In this document: piece after piece, positions 52,855-61,886 of the stretch | Numbering within the stretch: position 1 is the first letter of the stretch | How the letters are laid out: the number at the start of each line of letters is the position of its first letter | From: Natronomonas salina | GTDB taxonomy: Archaea; Halobacteriota; Halobacteria; Halobacteriales; Haloarculaceae | Length of the DNA stretch: 64,000 nt | Assembly: GCF_013391105.1 (NCBI RefSeq) | Contig: NZ_CP058335.1 | Coordinates: forward strand, 1,550,001 to 1,614,000 | Direction: 5' to 3' | Made by a program: the position numbers and the translations under genes | The notes under the pieces: generated by a model | The model's input: only the letters and a program-made list of their open reading frames with translations | Database searches by the model: none | What the model was told of the DNA's origin: nothing

Positions 52855-53472
52855 CTACGGAGCACAGTCGCAGCTCCCTGATTCGAGGAGTTCGAGGACG
52901 TCGTACTGGGTGTTGCAGTCCTCACAGACGACGCGGACGTCGACGAGCGTTCGGAACGTGCCGATATCGAGTGCGCCGCTACTCTGTAATTGTTCCAGTT
53001 TCCCCTCCGTGACCGAGTCCACTCGACCCCGTAACTGCTGGATGTTCGTGATCTCCCGTTCCAGCGGATCGGTCTCGTCTGGGGTGTACTCGGCGTCACG
53101 GTACTTCGTGAGATAGCTGCGGATCGCCTGGTAGGTGACGAACTCGTCCTGCAACCGATCGACGTCGATTCCATCCCGTTCGAGCCGACGACGTGCACGT
53201 GTCCGGTCGGCACTCCCGACATCGTCACTGTTCAACAGACGATAGGTGTTCTCGACCTCGCCGTCGAGGGTCTGGACGCCATTAGCCTCCATCGCCGCCT
53301 CCAGTACGGCTTGATTGAAGTGGTCCGCGAGGTCGCGTAGACTCCACCGATCCTCGTCGTCCGTCCAGCGTCGTTCCATCTCGGCGCCCAGCCCCTGGAG
53401 GTCGTACTCGTCGATGAGGCGTCCCACCTTGCTGCGTCTCCCCCTCCCCGACGTATTAGAGTCCTCCGTCAT
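52855..53472 (-). CDS. rdfA: RdfA-family protein
   Basis: This 205-aa protein resembles the haloarchaeal rod-determining factor RdfA family. The N-terminus (GRGRRSKVGRLIDEYDLQ) is basic, then comes WSLRDLADHFNQAVLEAAM. A Cys pair (CEDCNTQYD) and CDC at the C-terminus could bind zinc. Family members affect cell shape in Haloferax volcanii, but there are several per genome, often beside SMC-related genes, so this copy may serve another role. First gene of the two-gene unit with the SMC-related gene. Confidence 0.75.
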   Translation of the reverse strand: MTEDSNTSGRGRRSKVGRLIDEYDLQGLGAEMERRWTDDEDRWSLRDLADHFNQAVLEAAMEANGVQTLDGEVENTYRLLNSDDVGSADRTRARRRLERDGIDVDRLQDEFVTYQAIRSYLTKYRDAEYTPDETDPLEREITNIQQLRGRVDSVTEGKLEQLQSSGALDIGTFRTLVDVRVVCEDCNTQYDVLELLESGSCDCAP

Positions 53473-54150
53473 GTCCTTACACCGAATATACGGGGCCTCA
53501 CGGAGAACCTTTCGTTGAGACCTGAGACCGGGTCACCTCCGCTCACACGCCTGTAACAAACATAGCTGTGTTATCGAAATATCGAACCTAGTGCCAGCAT
53601 CATGGCACTATTCTTATTATTTTTCTATCCATATTTTGTCTTTATGAGTACTGAGCATCAATAACACCAGTTTCCGCATATAAGCCAACTTATCCGCATC
53701 TTTCCGGGCCTCTAACGCGAGTAGACGTTTACATCTATATATTTCGTTTTATACCTTGCTATCGCCTATCTATGTCCTTCTCAGTCAGTTTTAGCCATTA
53801 CACGTTAGAAAGTTTATGCATAATATCTGAAATTGATGTCGACAGGTTATTTGCTAAAACGGATATCGCATGATCGCCGCTCGATTAGCGGGCCACTCCC
53901 TAGAGATACACCCTTCGGAACCCTATATATCGAAGATACAGCCAAATTCAATTCCGAAACGTGAATACTGCTGATAGCTGTACACGATTACGGCTACGAA
54001 GTGCAGAGATGGTGGGTGTTGTTTCCGATCTGGCGAGTCGAAGTCGGTGTAGAGAACAGGCTAACCTGGTGATATCGAATCGCGGCTGTAAGAAGTTCCT
54101 CAGTCGAGGCTGCATCTCAGATATGGAAAACGGTGGATACAACCCCGTTC
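53473..54150. other. AT-rich intergenic region upstream of rdfA
   Basis: The stretch is distinctly AT-rich for this genome, with runs such as TTCTTATTATTTTT and TCTATATATTTCG. No protein gene is seen. It contains the inverted repeat at 53589-53610. It probably carries the rdfA promoter; an origin-like or foreign-DNA role is possible but unsupported. Confidence 0.5.
53589..53610. repeat. 8-bp inverted repeat followed by T-rich tract
   Basis: TAGTGCCA-N6-TGGCACTA is followed by TTCTTATTATTTTT on the plus strand. It can form a hairpin like a terminator or act as a dimer binding site some 120 bp upstream of the rdfA start. Confidence 0.45.
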
Positions 54151-54179
54151 TTCGGGGGGTGTGACGGGTTTCAGTGATC

Positions 54180-54690
54180 GCGGCCTAGTGTTGCGAACGC
54201 CAGATCTGGTGACGGAGCCGAACGGCCAACCCCCGCTGGGAGAGGTCCTGGTTCGGGAGCCAGCGGCCGGTTTGCCTCGGTATCGAACCCGGTGAGCGAA
54301 CTCGCCATGCGGCACGGGCGCCCTCGTGTAGGCGGTGGTTCGGCAGGTCCGCTTCACACCTGGACACGAACTGCTCACTTTCGGAGCGGGTTCGAGCCTG
54401 TGGACGCGGGTCTGCGGTCGTAACAGACCGCCTCTCGCTGTTCCTGGAAAGGACGCGGGTGTGAGTGATGGAAGGGACTGTGGATCGGAGCCAGGGATGG
54501 CAATCGTGCCCAGCAGCCCCGTTCGATTGAGCTTGCAGAGGGCGTCCACCGAGTACCAAGGCGACTGCACATGATAGCGAATCGCGCTGGCCGACGTGCT
54601 GCAATCGGCACGCGCGGCGAGCGCGCTTGAGACCGGTCGGAGACGACGTCGACGGCCGCTTGGAGGTTCAGTTCGGCTCGCATGATGCCT
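54180..54690 (-). pseudogene. probable decayed transposase
   Basis: On the minus strand, from about 54680, one frame reads MRAELNLQAAVDVVSDRS. A shifted frame continues SALAARADCSTSASAIRYHV and then VDALCKLNRTGLLGTIAIPG, a pattern like the N-terminal HTH of haloarchaeal IS4-type transposases. Further pieces lie in a third frame toward 54200. No intact frame and no terminal repeats are seen. The assignment rests on partial similarity and frame changes. Confidence 0.4.
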
Positions 54691-54761
54691 TGAGTGTGTC
54701 GCCGCTCTCGAGCGTATAGCTGGTCCGAACCCACTCATCACGCCGGTGCGGAGTAGTGGGC

Positions 54762-55157
54762 ATGCTTCCCGGTTACGCCGTTCGCGATATCACTACCGAT
54801 GACGTGCGGTCCGCCATCCGGCTGTTCGGTAGTGGTCTCGCCTGTACGCTGCTCCTCGGCCTCCTCGCCGGCTGTGTCTTCATCGTCCTCCTCCTGCCGC
54901 TGGCCATCCTGGCGACGCTGCACCCGACGCTGGCGTTCGGTGGCGTGCCCCCGACCCAGTACCCACCCACCTATCTCGCTATCCAGGCGGTCTGGACAGT
55001 CCTCTTTGGACTCGGGCTGCGTACTATCGCCCGAGGACTGGAGCTCTCACCGGCCTCCATAGCCGCGACAGCATTACCCGAGGCGTACCCGTCCACGCCG
55101 CGCAACGAACGCGTCGCCGGTCTGATCGCTGTCATCGATTCCACCGACCAGGAGTAA
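54762..55157 (+). CDS. two-helix membrane protein
   Basis: This 131-aa protein has two hydrophobic segments (CTLLLGLLAGCVFIVLLLPL, and YLAIQAVWTVLFGLGLR) and a mildly acidic C-terminal tail. The start ATG 54762 is chosen over GTG 54756. It lies beside the decayed transposase. No family or function is recognised. Confidence 0.55.
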   Translation: MLPGYAVRDITTDDVRSAIRLFGSGLACTLLLGLLAGCVFIVLLLPLAILATLHPTLAFGGVPPTQYPPTYLAIQAVWTVLFGLGLRTIARGLELSPASIAATALPEAYPSTPRNERVAGLIAVIDSTDQE

Positions 55158-55791
55158 TCCGACCGAGAACGCAATCGGCGTGCTCACCGAGTTAAAGAGG
55201 TGAGAACAGACGGGGAAACTGCTAGCCCGCATGTTTTGATTATTTTGGTAACAAATCTTTACTCCGTGGATGCGGCATTATCGATTGTCGGGTTACGTGG
55301 CCCGACAGCACTCCACGCGAGATGTGTCACCCATTCGATCTGCCAGGATCCACCGACGCCCCACCCCTCGTCTCAACCCCCCGGTGGATTCTCGCGAGTA
55401 CCAATCACTTTCTCCGGGTGACACCCCCTGTCCCACTTGTAGAGACCGATCCGGAGTAGGTGATCTGAGAACATCCTCTGAACGCGGAGGAGACAGAACC
55501 GCCTGACTGCTCGATCCTCTGCCGAACGAGGCCGCAAAGAAGAGTAGTCTCGACCAGTCAGATGGGTATCCCTTCTGCGCCGAAAATTCCGATGGACGTA
55601 CTCCATCTGTCCCCCACGAGGAGGTAGTCCACTCGTCTTCGTGAGTCGTTAGTTCAGCCAGTTGGGGTCGGATTTACTCCAGGGTCTTCGGGGTGGATCA
55701 ACCCTTCAGTCGTCTCTTCTCATCAGTTAGCTGTCTGTCACCCAGAATCTAGATAACGCCGTTCCTTATCCGTATCACCGACGAAATACGG
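55158..55791. other. 634-bp region without recognisable gene
   Basis: Short frames exist but none look like protein. One inverted repeat (TGTCGGG-N8-CCCGACA, 55286-55307) is present. Parts could be remnants of mobile DNA. Confidence 0.45.
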
Positions 55792-56058
55792 ATGATGGAT
55801 ATCGCAACGACCATCGTTTCAAGGGTCGGAGAGTTAGCGCAGCGGGACCCCCTCGAGCTCCCGCCGCTGGCCGAGACGATCGACGTCGACGCACTCGAAC
55901 GAGCGATCGACTCGGTTGACGGGCCATTCAGTATCCAGTTCACCTACTGTGGTTATACGGTGACGATCACCGGCGAAGACGACGTCTCGATCTGCGCCGT
56001 CACGGAAGGCGGACTCACCGATCCCAGCGGTCCGTCCCCCGAGCGTACCCGATTATAA
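55792..56058 (+). CDS. HalOD1 output-domain protein
   Basis: This 88-aa free-standing HalOD1 domain has TTIVSRVGELAQRDPLELPP, LAETIDVDALERAI and IQFTYCGYTVTITG, matching the copy at 22578-22841 in layout. The first two codons are both ATG; either may start. Signalling output domain, target unknown. It lies in a gene-poor region. Confidence 0.8.
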   Translation: MMDIATTIVSRVGELAQRDPLELPPLAETIDVDALERAIDSVDGPFSIQFTYCGYTVTITGEDDVSICAVTEGGLTDPSGPSPERTRL

Positions 56059-56146
56059 CGCCTCCAGTTCGGTTGTCGCATATCTGAGGTCGAATCGACA
56101 CTGCAAACCTGCATGCCGACCTCACCTGCACCGAAGCCGGACTCCG

Positions 56147-57256
56147 TTACGCCTCGCTCGCTTCGAACCGTCGGGCCGCCTCGCCCATCGTCAGCACCTC
56201 GATTCCCCGGTCCTCGATCCACTCCAGCGTCTCGCGGATGCGGGCTTCCGTGACCTCTTCCTTGAAGGTGTGCGCCCCGAGGACGCCCAGTCCGCCGGTC
56301 GCGGCCACCTCGTCGAGAGCGCTCTGGACGGTCTCCCGGCTGGTGTACTCGACGAAGTAGTCCCGCTGGGTCCACAGCGGCTCGTACTCCCCGGGGTACG
56401 TTATGATCGACCCGTGGTCGCCGTTCGCGACGACCTCGTAGTACTCGCTGGCGAACCGCGCCGAGTACGCGTCGAACTGGTCGTACGGTGCGAGCAGCGT
56501 AGACACCTCGAAGCCGCGTCGCTCCAGGGCCTGCTTCGACTCCTGTAGCGTCTCGGCCATCAGCTCGGGCGGGTGGCGGATCTCGCTGTCGCCGGCCGCG
56601 AACGCCGTGTCGAGTGACTCGGCGAGCTCCACGTAACTCTCGCCGGACTCGTCGCGACCGCTGCCGGCGACCGTCGTGGCGACCGTCCGGTCGCCGTCGG
56701 TGATCTCGACCGGCTTGCCCGGGTGGTGGCCGTGGCGGATCTCGGCCGGATACACTCGCGAGTCACCCGCGGCGGCGTCGGCCGTCAATTCGAAGGACCC
56801 CAGCGGCTCGTGGCCGCTCGTGTGCGAGGCGATCTCCCAGCCGGCGGCGGCGAGTTCCTCGAGGTGGTCGACGGCCATCATCTCGCCGGTCGATCGAGAC
56901 GTCCCGATCCACTCCGGGACGATACACGACGTCGCCGGGGCGTCGAACGCCCGGTGGGCCGGGAATGCCTTCGTGTAATCCGACAGCGGCCCGTCGTCGT
57001 AGACGAACGCGACCGCACCCCCATCCGGGAACGGCTCGGGGTCGTCATCGGGCGTTTCAGTCTCTGTTCCGGGATCGGAGAACTCGTCGTCGTCCGTCGG
57101 CGTGGCAGTTTCGGTACTGGGTGACTCGGTGCTGGCGAAGGAGAGACAGCCGGCGAGACCTGCGACGCCTGCGGCTGTGGCTAGTACACGCCGGCGCTGG
57201 ACGCCGCGGCCTCCCGAACCCCGTTCGTCTGTTGGCGTCTCATCATCGTCAGCCAT
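56147..57256 (-). CDS. Tat-exported polysaccharide deacetylase lipoprotein
   Basis: This 369-aa protein has an acidic start, Tat motif QRRRVLATAAGVAGLAG with lipobox (GLAGC), and a Thr/Asp-rich linker. The NodB-type deacetylase domain follows. Motif 1 is FVYDDGPLSDY (Asp-Asp pair) and motif 2 is IASHTSGH (His-x3-His), providing metal binding. It then ends LGAHTFKEEVTEARI. It should deacetylate amino sugars in surface glycans. An insert near residues 155-215 is typical of a subset. ATG 57256 is preferred to 57280. Confidence 0.85.
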   Translation of the reverse strand: MADDDETPTDERGSGGRGVQRRRVLATAAGVAGLAGCLSFASTESPSTETATPTDDDEFSDPGTETETPDDDPEPFPDGGAVAFVYDDGPLSDYTKAFPAHRAFDAPATSCIVPEWIGTSRSTGEMMAVDHLEELAAAGWEIASHTSGHEPLGSFELTADAAAGDSRVYPAEIRHGHHPGKPVEITDGDRTVATTVAGSGRDESGESYVELAESLDTAFAAGDSEIRHPPELMAETLQESKQALERRGFEVSTLLAPYDQFDAYSARFASEYYEVVANGDHGSIITYPGEYEPLWTQRDYFVEYTSRETVQSALDEVAATGGLGVLGAHTFKEEVTEARIRETLEWIEDRGIEVLTMGEAARRFEASEA

Positions 57257-57444
57257 CGCACCCGCTCGTTCAGAGGGCATCTCTCAGGGCGATATCCCAC
57301 GACGCACCTTGCTATGAACCGCTTAAGGACGAACATAGTACTCTAATAAACGTCATTAGAACAACAGTATGTGGTGATTATAGCATCCGAGTGAGGTTTA
57401 CCAGGTGTCGACTGCCCCGGTCGATTCCTCGAAGTGAGTCTCTG

Positions 57445-57639
57445 TCACAGTTTCGTCGCGATCAGTTCGAGTGTCCGCAGGATGCGATACAGGAGATAGA
57501 TGACTGTGAGGAGCACGAAGAAGACCATCGCGACGACCTCGTCCCAGGCGACGATTCCGACGACGATACTGATGAACAGTAGTCCGATAACGACCTCGAT
57601 GGGATACGGCGACGTTCTCGGTTCGTCTGTAGAGGGCAT
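57445..57639 (-). CDS. small two-helix membrane protein
   Basis: This 64-aa protein has a Pro-rich start (MPSTDEPRTSPYP) and then two adjacent helices (IEVVIGLLFISIVVGIVAW and MVFFVLLTVIYLLYRIL). No family is recognised. It lies upstream of nothing else on that strand and diverges from the 33-aa frame at 57789. Confidence 0.55.
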   Translation of the reverse strand: MPSTDEPRTSPYPIEVVIGLLFISIVVGIVAWDEVVAMVFFVLLTVIYLLYRILRTLELIATKL

Positions 57640-57788
57640 AGCCCAGGGTGTTTCGCTCGGACGCCATTAACACTCGCATTGGCACGGCTCCCAGTCGATG
57701 GGCTCTCGAATCCGGCTCGCACGCCGAAGTCGTCGTACCGACCCGGGGACACCACAGAGATTTATGCGCGAGAATACTTTCACCAGAT

Positions 57789-57890
57789 ATGCCACACGGC
57801 CTCTTCCTCTGGCTCGGGGGGAGTGCGCTGACCCTCCTCGGAATATCGGGCGTGATCATCTATCTGGTCTTCCTCCGCAATCCTGTGTAG
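57789..57890 (+). CDS. 33-aa single-helix peptide
   Basis: It is basically one hydrophobic helix (LFLWLGGSALTLLGISGVII) with MPHG before and RNPV after. A TATA-like ATTTATGC lies about 27 nt before ATG 57789, consistent with a leaderless transcript. It could be a small membrane peptide. Unproven. Confidence 0.45.
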   Translation: MPHGLFLWLGGSALTLLGISGVIIYLVFLRNPV

Positions 57891-57908
57891 CAAGCGTTTC
57901 TGCGTCGG

Positions 57909-58037
57909 TCAGTCGGGCGTAGTGGGTATGGGATCGCCGTCATCGTCGGTGGGTCGCTCCCACGGGGCTATCGGAAGTGGGAACAGGCAGAGCTCGCAGA
58001 AGAACACGAGCCGAGCCCACGTTCGTCGACTGACCAT
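57909..58037 (-). CDS. possible 42-aa peptide
   Basis: ATG 58037 (MVSRRTWARLVFFCELC) opens a short frame with an acidic end. A TATA-like GTATTTC lies about 27 nt upstream. It has two cysteines and no family match. It may be real but weakly supported. Confidence 0.3.
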   Translation of the reverse strand: MVSRRTWARLVFFCELCLFPLPIAPWERPTDDDGDPIPTTPD

Positions 58038-58197
58038 ACCGCTCGTTCGATTCCTGAGAGGAGAAATACGATGACCAGATACCCCTCGGGGCTTGGAGAA
58101 CTCGAGGGTTCCGTTCATTCCCCGTGTTGTTACGGTGATCACAGCCTATGATATATGGTCGAAAGGGTATCCGTGGACACGACCTAGGCTCGTCCGC

Positions 58198-58326
58198 ATG
58201 GGAGAACCGTGTCCGCGCTGTCGCGAACGGGTGTCAGAGACGGTGGATCGAACGCTCCTCGAATACGGTGTCGAACGGGTCTACGAATGCCAGGAATGCG
58301 ATAACCAGTTCTCCGTCCGGGTCTGA
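58198..58326 (+). CDS. small zinc-ribbon-like protein
   Basis: This 42-aa protein has CPRCRERVSETV and YECQECDNQFSVRV, giving two CxxC knuckles, enough for a zinc ribbon. It resembles many short haloarchaeal zinc proteins; the partner is unknown. ATG 58198 is chosen since it directly precedes the first knuckle. Confidence 0.6.
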   Translation: MGEPCPRCRERVSETVDRTLLEYGVERVYECQECDNQFSVRV

Positions 58327-58522
58327 GATCTACGGACCCTCTATGGATTGAACCGGTTCCGTGGATGCACGTGGCGACTACCAGGCCGACGAGACAGAAT
58401 TTTCCCTCTATGCCATCCGATTTAGCGGGCGCCGCCTCGAGTATCACGCCCGTTGGAGCGACCGGACACCTAACTCTAAAGGGGAGATACCGAAGTACGT
58501 GCGTCTGCTTTGTCTAATTGTA

Positions 58523-58801
58523 ATGTCAGAGCCTGCCACGGGCGATGAGCGAGACGATGGCATCGAACTCCAACCGACCCGCGATGGTGGGTGGGCATGG
58601 GTCGATACGCGGTCTGATAGCCAGGGGCCGGATGTAATCGATACGGTCGAAGATGTCGAGTATGCCGCTATCTCGTGTGTGGTCAACGGCGTCGACCACC
58701 TCCAGATCACCGAGGTGGACGCTGAAAGCGAGGACGCTGGAACGGCCCTGGATTGTACGATACAGTCGTCTCACTTCTACGACCTCGACGAAATGCGGTA
58801 G
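58523..58801 (+). CDS. haloarchaeal orphan protein, copy 1
   Basis: This 92-aa acidic protein has GGWAWVDTRSDSQGPDVI, VEYAAISCVVNGVDHLQITE and, at the end, SSHFYDLDEMR. It is closely related to the next gene, so the two form a tandem family. No function is known. ATG 58523 is chosen because the upstream 54 codons are not similar to copy 2. Confidence 0.6.
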   Translation: MSEPATGDERDDGIELQPTRDGGWAWVDTRSDSQGPDVIDTVEDVEYAAISCVVNGVDHLQITEVDAESEDAGTALDCTIQSSHFYDLDEMR

Positions 58802-58892
58802 TTGCGTCTGGCGCCCATCGCTTCGTAGTCCGCCTATACCGACGTCTACTGAGTCATTACCAAAGTCCGATGGGCGATTCGTGACGCCCGTG

Positions 58893-59168
58893 ATGACGAA
58901 GACGAGTGCAGGAAGTGGTCCCGAGGATGCCATCGAACCCGTTCGGACGGCCGATGGGTGGGCGTGGGTCGATACGGATTGTGAGGGACCGGGGACGCGC
59001 CTCATCGAAGAGGTCGATGTTGTCAAATACGCCGTCACCCCCCGTGATATCGATGGCGTCGATCATCTGCAGATCGAGGAATCGACAGCCCAGACCGTCG
59101 GGCCAGTCTCCCCGTCAGGCCGTGTGATCTGTTCGTCGCACTGGCTGGATCTCGAGGAGATGCGGTAA
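58893..59168 (+). CDS. haloarchaeal orphan protein, copy 2
   Basis: This 91-aa protein is related to the preceding gene: DGWAWVDTDCEGPGTRLIEE, VKYAVTPRDIDGVDHLQIEE and SSHWLDLEEMR. The shared features suggest duplication and divergence. ATG 58893 is chosen to match copy 1. Function unknown. Confidence 0.6.
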   Translation: MTKTSAGSGPEDAIEPVRTADGWAWVDTDCEGPGTRLIEEVDVVKYAVTPRDIDGVDHLQIEESTAQTVGPVSPSGRVICSSHWLDLEEMR

Positions 59169-59313
59169 CTACTCTACTCCGTTCTGCAGGTCGCCCCTCA
59201 CCGCCGGTGTCGAGTCTCGAGTGCTCAGACACTGCATGCTTCAGTACCGCCAGTTCGCAAACAAAAACGGGGAGGCAGGTAGCCTAGAGGAGCCGAATTC
59301 GATGAATCGATTG

Positions 59314-59685
59314 CTACAGCATCTGCGTAAGGAGCTCGTCCTGATTACGAACGAGTGCTTCGCCGCGCGCCGTCAGCTCGACGGTATTCTCCTCGTAGTT
59401 CATCGTGACGATTCCGTAGTCGGCTAACTTGGGGATATCCCGATGATAGAGCGAGAGGTAGCAATGTTCGGCCTCATTCTCCGTGACTTCGTCTCCAGGG
59501 TTATCGCGGGTTCGCTGGACGATCTCTTTCGAGACGTCCGCCACGGCGAGAGGGACGTCTCGCTGGTCGAGACAGGCGAGGAGGGCTCGACGCATTGGCT
59601 GGCTTATGAGACGCAAAACGGTGTCCCGCGACAGATCATCGACCGGGGCTGGAGGGTGTTCTGCAAACTGTTGTCTGGAAACCAT
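59314..59685 (-). CDS. DUF7344-type winged-helix protein
   Basis: This 123-aa presumed transcription regulator has SQPMRRALLACLDQRDVPLA, VADVSKEIVQ and CYLSLYHRDIPKLADYGIV, then a wing-like MNYEENTVELT. It resembles the protein at 21604-21981 in domain layout. An acidic loop lies between helices. The target is unknown. It is transcribed away from the SDR gene at 59956, with a gap of about 270 bp. Confidence 0.8.
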   Translation of the reverse strand: MVSRQQFAEHPPAPVDDLSRDTVLRLISQPMRRALLACLDQRDVPLAVADVSKEIVQRTRDNPGDEVTENEAEHCYLSLYHRDIPKLADYGIVTMNYEENTVELTARGEALVRNQDELLTQML

Positions 59686-59955
59686 CAGTATATGAGAACC
59701 GTTGACAAAGCATACGCTCCTCGCCTCGCATGGGTGGGTCTATATATGCGATGTACGAGACGCGGGGAATCGCGATGGTGTTCGTGATCGTCTCGCAATT
59801 GGCCTTGTCAGGCCGGTCTCCGTCGGTGAACGGCGGAGAGACGAGTCAGCGCGTCGCTGCAAACCGGAGGAGGCCAAATCCCGGAATTGTCTGCACTGTC
59901 CCGCACGTCACTTGTGGCACGAGCCTTGAATACCGGCGCGACCATCGGTCGATTC

Positions 59956-60690
59956 ATGGCTACACTCGACGGCGAACGGATCATCGTAACCGGTGCGAGT
60001 CGCGGGCTCGGTCAGTCCATGGCCGAGCGGTTTTCTGAGGAAGGCGCCCGGGTCGTGCTCACCGCACGCGACGAGGAGCGGCTGGACGCCGTCGCCGACG
60101 GATTGCCTGGTGAATCGCTGGTCGCGCCGGCAAACGTACGCCACGCCGACGCTGTCGACCGGGTCGTCGAGCGAACCGTCGAGGAGTTCGGCGGCATCGA
60201 CACGCTAGTGAACAACGCCGGGGTGAGTCTCCTCGGGATGCAGGACGACCGGAAGGAACTGACGGACGTCACCGAAGACGAGTGGGATACCGTCCTGGAG
60301 GTCAACCTCAAGGGCGTCTTCCTGTTCACTCGAGCGACGCTCCCCCATATGTACGAGCAGGCGTCGGGCAACGTCGTGAACGTCTCCTCGGGGCTCGGTC
60401 GGCACGCAATCGGCGGCGCCGGCGCTTACGTCAGTTCCAAGTGGGGCCTCGAGGGACTCACCCGGGTGACCGCCCTGGAGGCGGAGAATCGCGGCGTCAC
60501 AGCCAACGCCATCGACCCTGGCGGGCGTGTCGATACGGACATCTGGGCGCACCTGCCCGACGAGGAACGCGAACAGATCCTCGACCCCGACGTGATGGAC
60601 GACGCCGCGGTGCTGTTGGCCGCCCAAGGACCCGACGGCGTGACCGGCGAGTCGAAGACTGCCGAGGAATGGGAGCAACGGCTGGAGTAG
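59956..60690 (+). CDS. short-chain dehydrogenase/reductase
   Basis: This 244-aa classical SDR has a nucleotide-binding motif near the start (IIVTGASRGLGQSM), NNAGVSLLG, catalytic Ser in VVNVSSGLG, and YVSSK (Tyr and Lys) near residue 155. NADP preference is likely from ARDEERL after strand two. The substrate is unknown. ATG 59956 (MATLDGERIIVTG) is chosen over 59887 because it starts directly at the fold. It is isolated in the region. Confidence 0.9.
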   Translation: MATLDGERIIVTGASRGLGQSMAERFSEEGARVVLTARDEERLDAVADGLPGESLVAPANVRHADAVDRVVERTVEEFGGIDTLVNNAGVSLLGMQDDRKELTDVTEDEWDTVLEVNLKGVFLFTRATLPHMYEQASGNVVNVSSGLGRHAIGGAGAYVSSKWGLEGLTRVTALEAENRGVTANAIDPGGRVDTDIWAHLPDEEREQILDPDVMDDAAVLLAAQGPDGVTGESKTAEEWEQRLE

Positions 60691-61886
60691 TCAACTTACC
60701 AATATCAAACTTTTATCGAAGATATCTTTCCTCGGATTCCTCCAAGAGGACTGAATCGATCAACCCAGCTCCGATACCTCAAATTCCGTATCATTTTGTA
60801 GCACCCCGAACCTGTGGAGCTACGTGGACTCCCGGTCAACAGTTAGGCTCCCACGCAGGTCGGGAAAATACTGTGCAAATCGAATACTTCAGTTCGAAAT
60901 ACAACGATACAGCAACTCTTTGACCTGTTTACCGCGTCCGTCTCACCGAAAACCGGGGGTTTCCCAAGAACAATCCATTTTCCAACGGATCTGACCGGGG
61001 TCGAAGCTACAGAGCGGCGCTCAGCCGCAAGAATACACGACGAAGCAGGCTGAAGAACGGGGGTCCAACAGGATGGCTGCGTGGTGGGCCCTCGGGATCG
61101 GGTTTCGGTGGGAGCAAGGCTGGCAGGCGGGTTGCAGCAGGGTTCTCGTGGCGGTCTGTTGATGGGCGTGGGGAAGTTGATCGGGACGGGCCGGTAGCGG
61201 CAATCGCGGCGTCGGCGGTTCGACCTGTTGGAATCTACTTCACCCCGGTGCTGTCGTGCGATTTTCACAGGTCAGCGAGTCGGTATCCGGCGAGGGAGAG
61301 AGATCGCAGAATCGTGCATGATTGGGCCCGATACGGCTGTTACGGTTGGTTCTCCGCTATCCGGGCCAGGCACCCGAGACATACAGTTCGTGATAAGAGT
61401 ACGTTTGAAGCAGCCTTAGCCTGTACTTCACCCCGATGCATGCCAGTGGTTTCGCGATAGAAACACGTCCAATCAACAAGCGTATGTGATTAGTCTACTC
61501 TGTTCTCAACCGTATTCAGACGGCGTCTCACGGCAGATATCAAACGGGGCGAACACGGCGGTCGACGGTCGATTCGCCTTGACTCCAGTCAGCGCACCAG
61601 TTTCGGTGATAGAAATGTTCTTGCGGATGATTCGAGGGCTGAAGTATTTCGGTCGGGAGCGAGGCGATGGCAACGGGGTTCGAGCGCCGAGTGTGCCACC
61701 CAGGGAATAGGGAGTTACGGCGGCCGGCTCGACCGGCCGCGGTAGCCGTTTGTACCACAATCCTGTCATAGTGTGCCGGTGCCAGCAGCCGGTGGGTCCA
61801 ACCGGGGACTGTGACGTTCCATCGGGAGGAGAGAGCGGTGACCAGGGGCCGGTGAAGCAATCAGGAGAGCGGTGGGCGGAGGCGGG
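60691..61886. other. 1.2-kb gene-poor region
   Basis: No frame longer than about 140 codons looks real. Two copies of TACTTCACCCCGRTGC (near 61236 and 61426) and other short echoes may be traces of decayed repeats. It separates the SDR gene from the TraG-like gene and may be the edge of a mobile region. Confidence 0.45.

Noticed and set aside
55373-55606. 77-codon minus-strand frame in the gene-poor stretch
   Set aside because: Arg-rich with no motif. It could be a transposase trace, but there is no support beyond composition.
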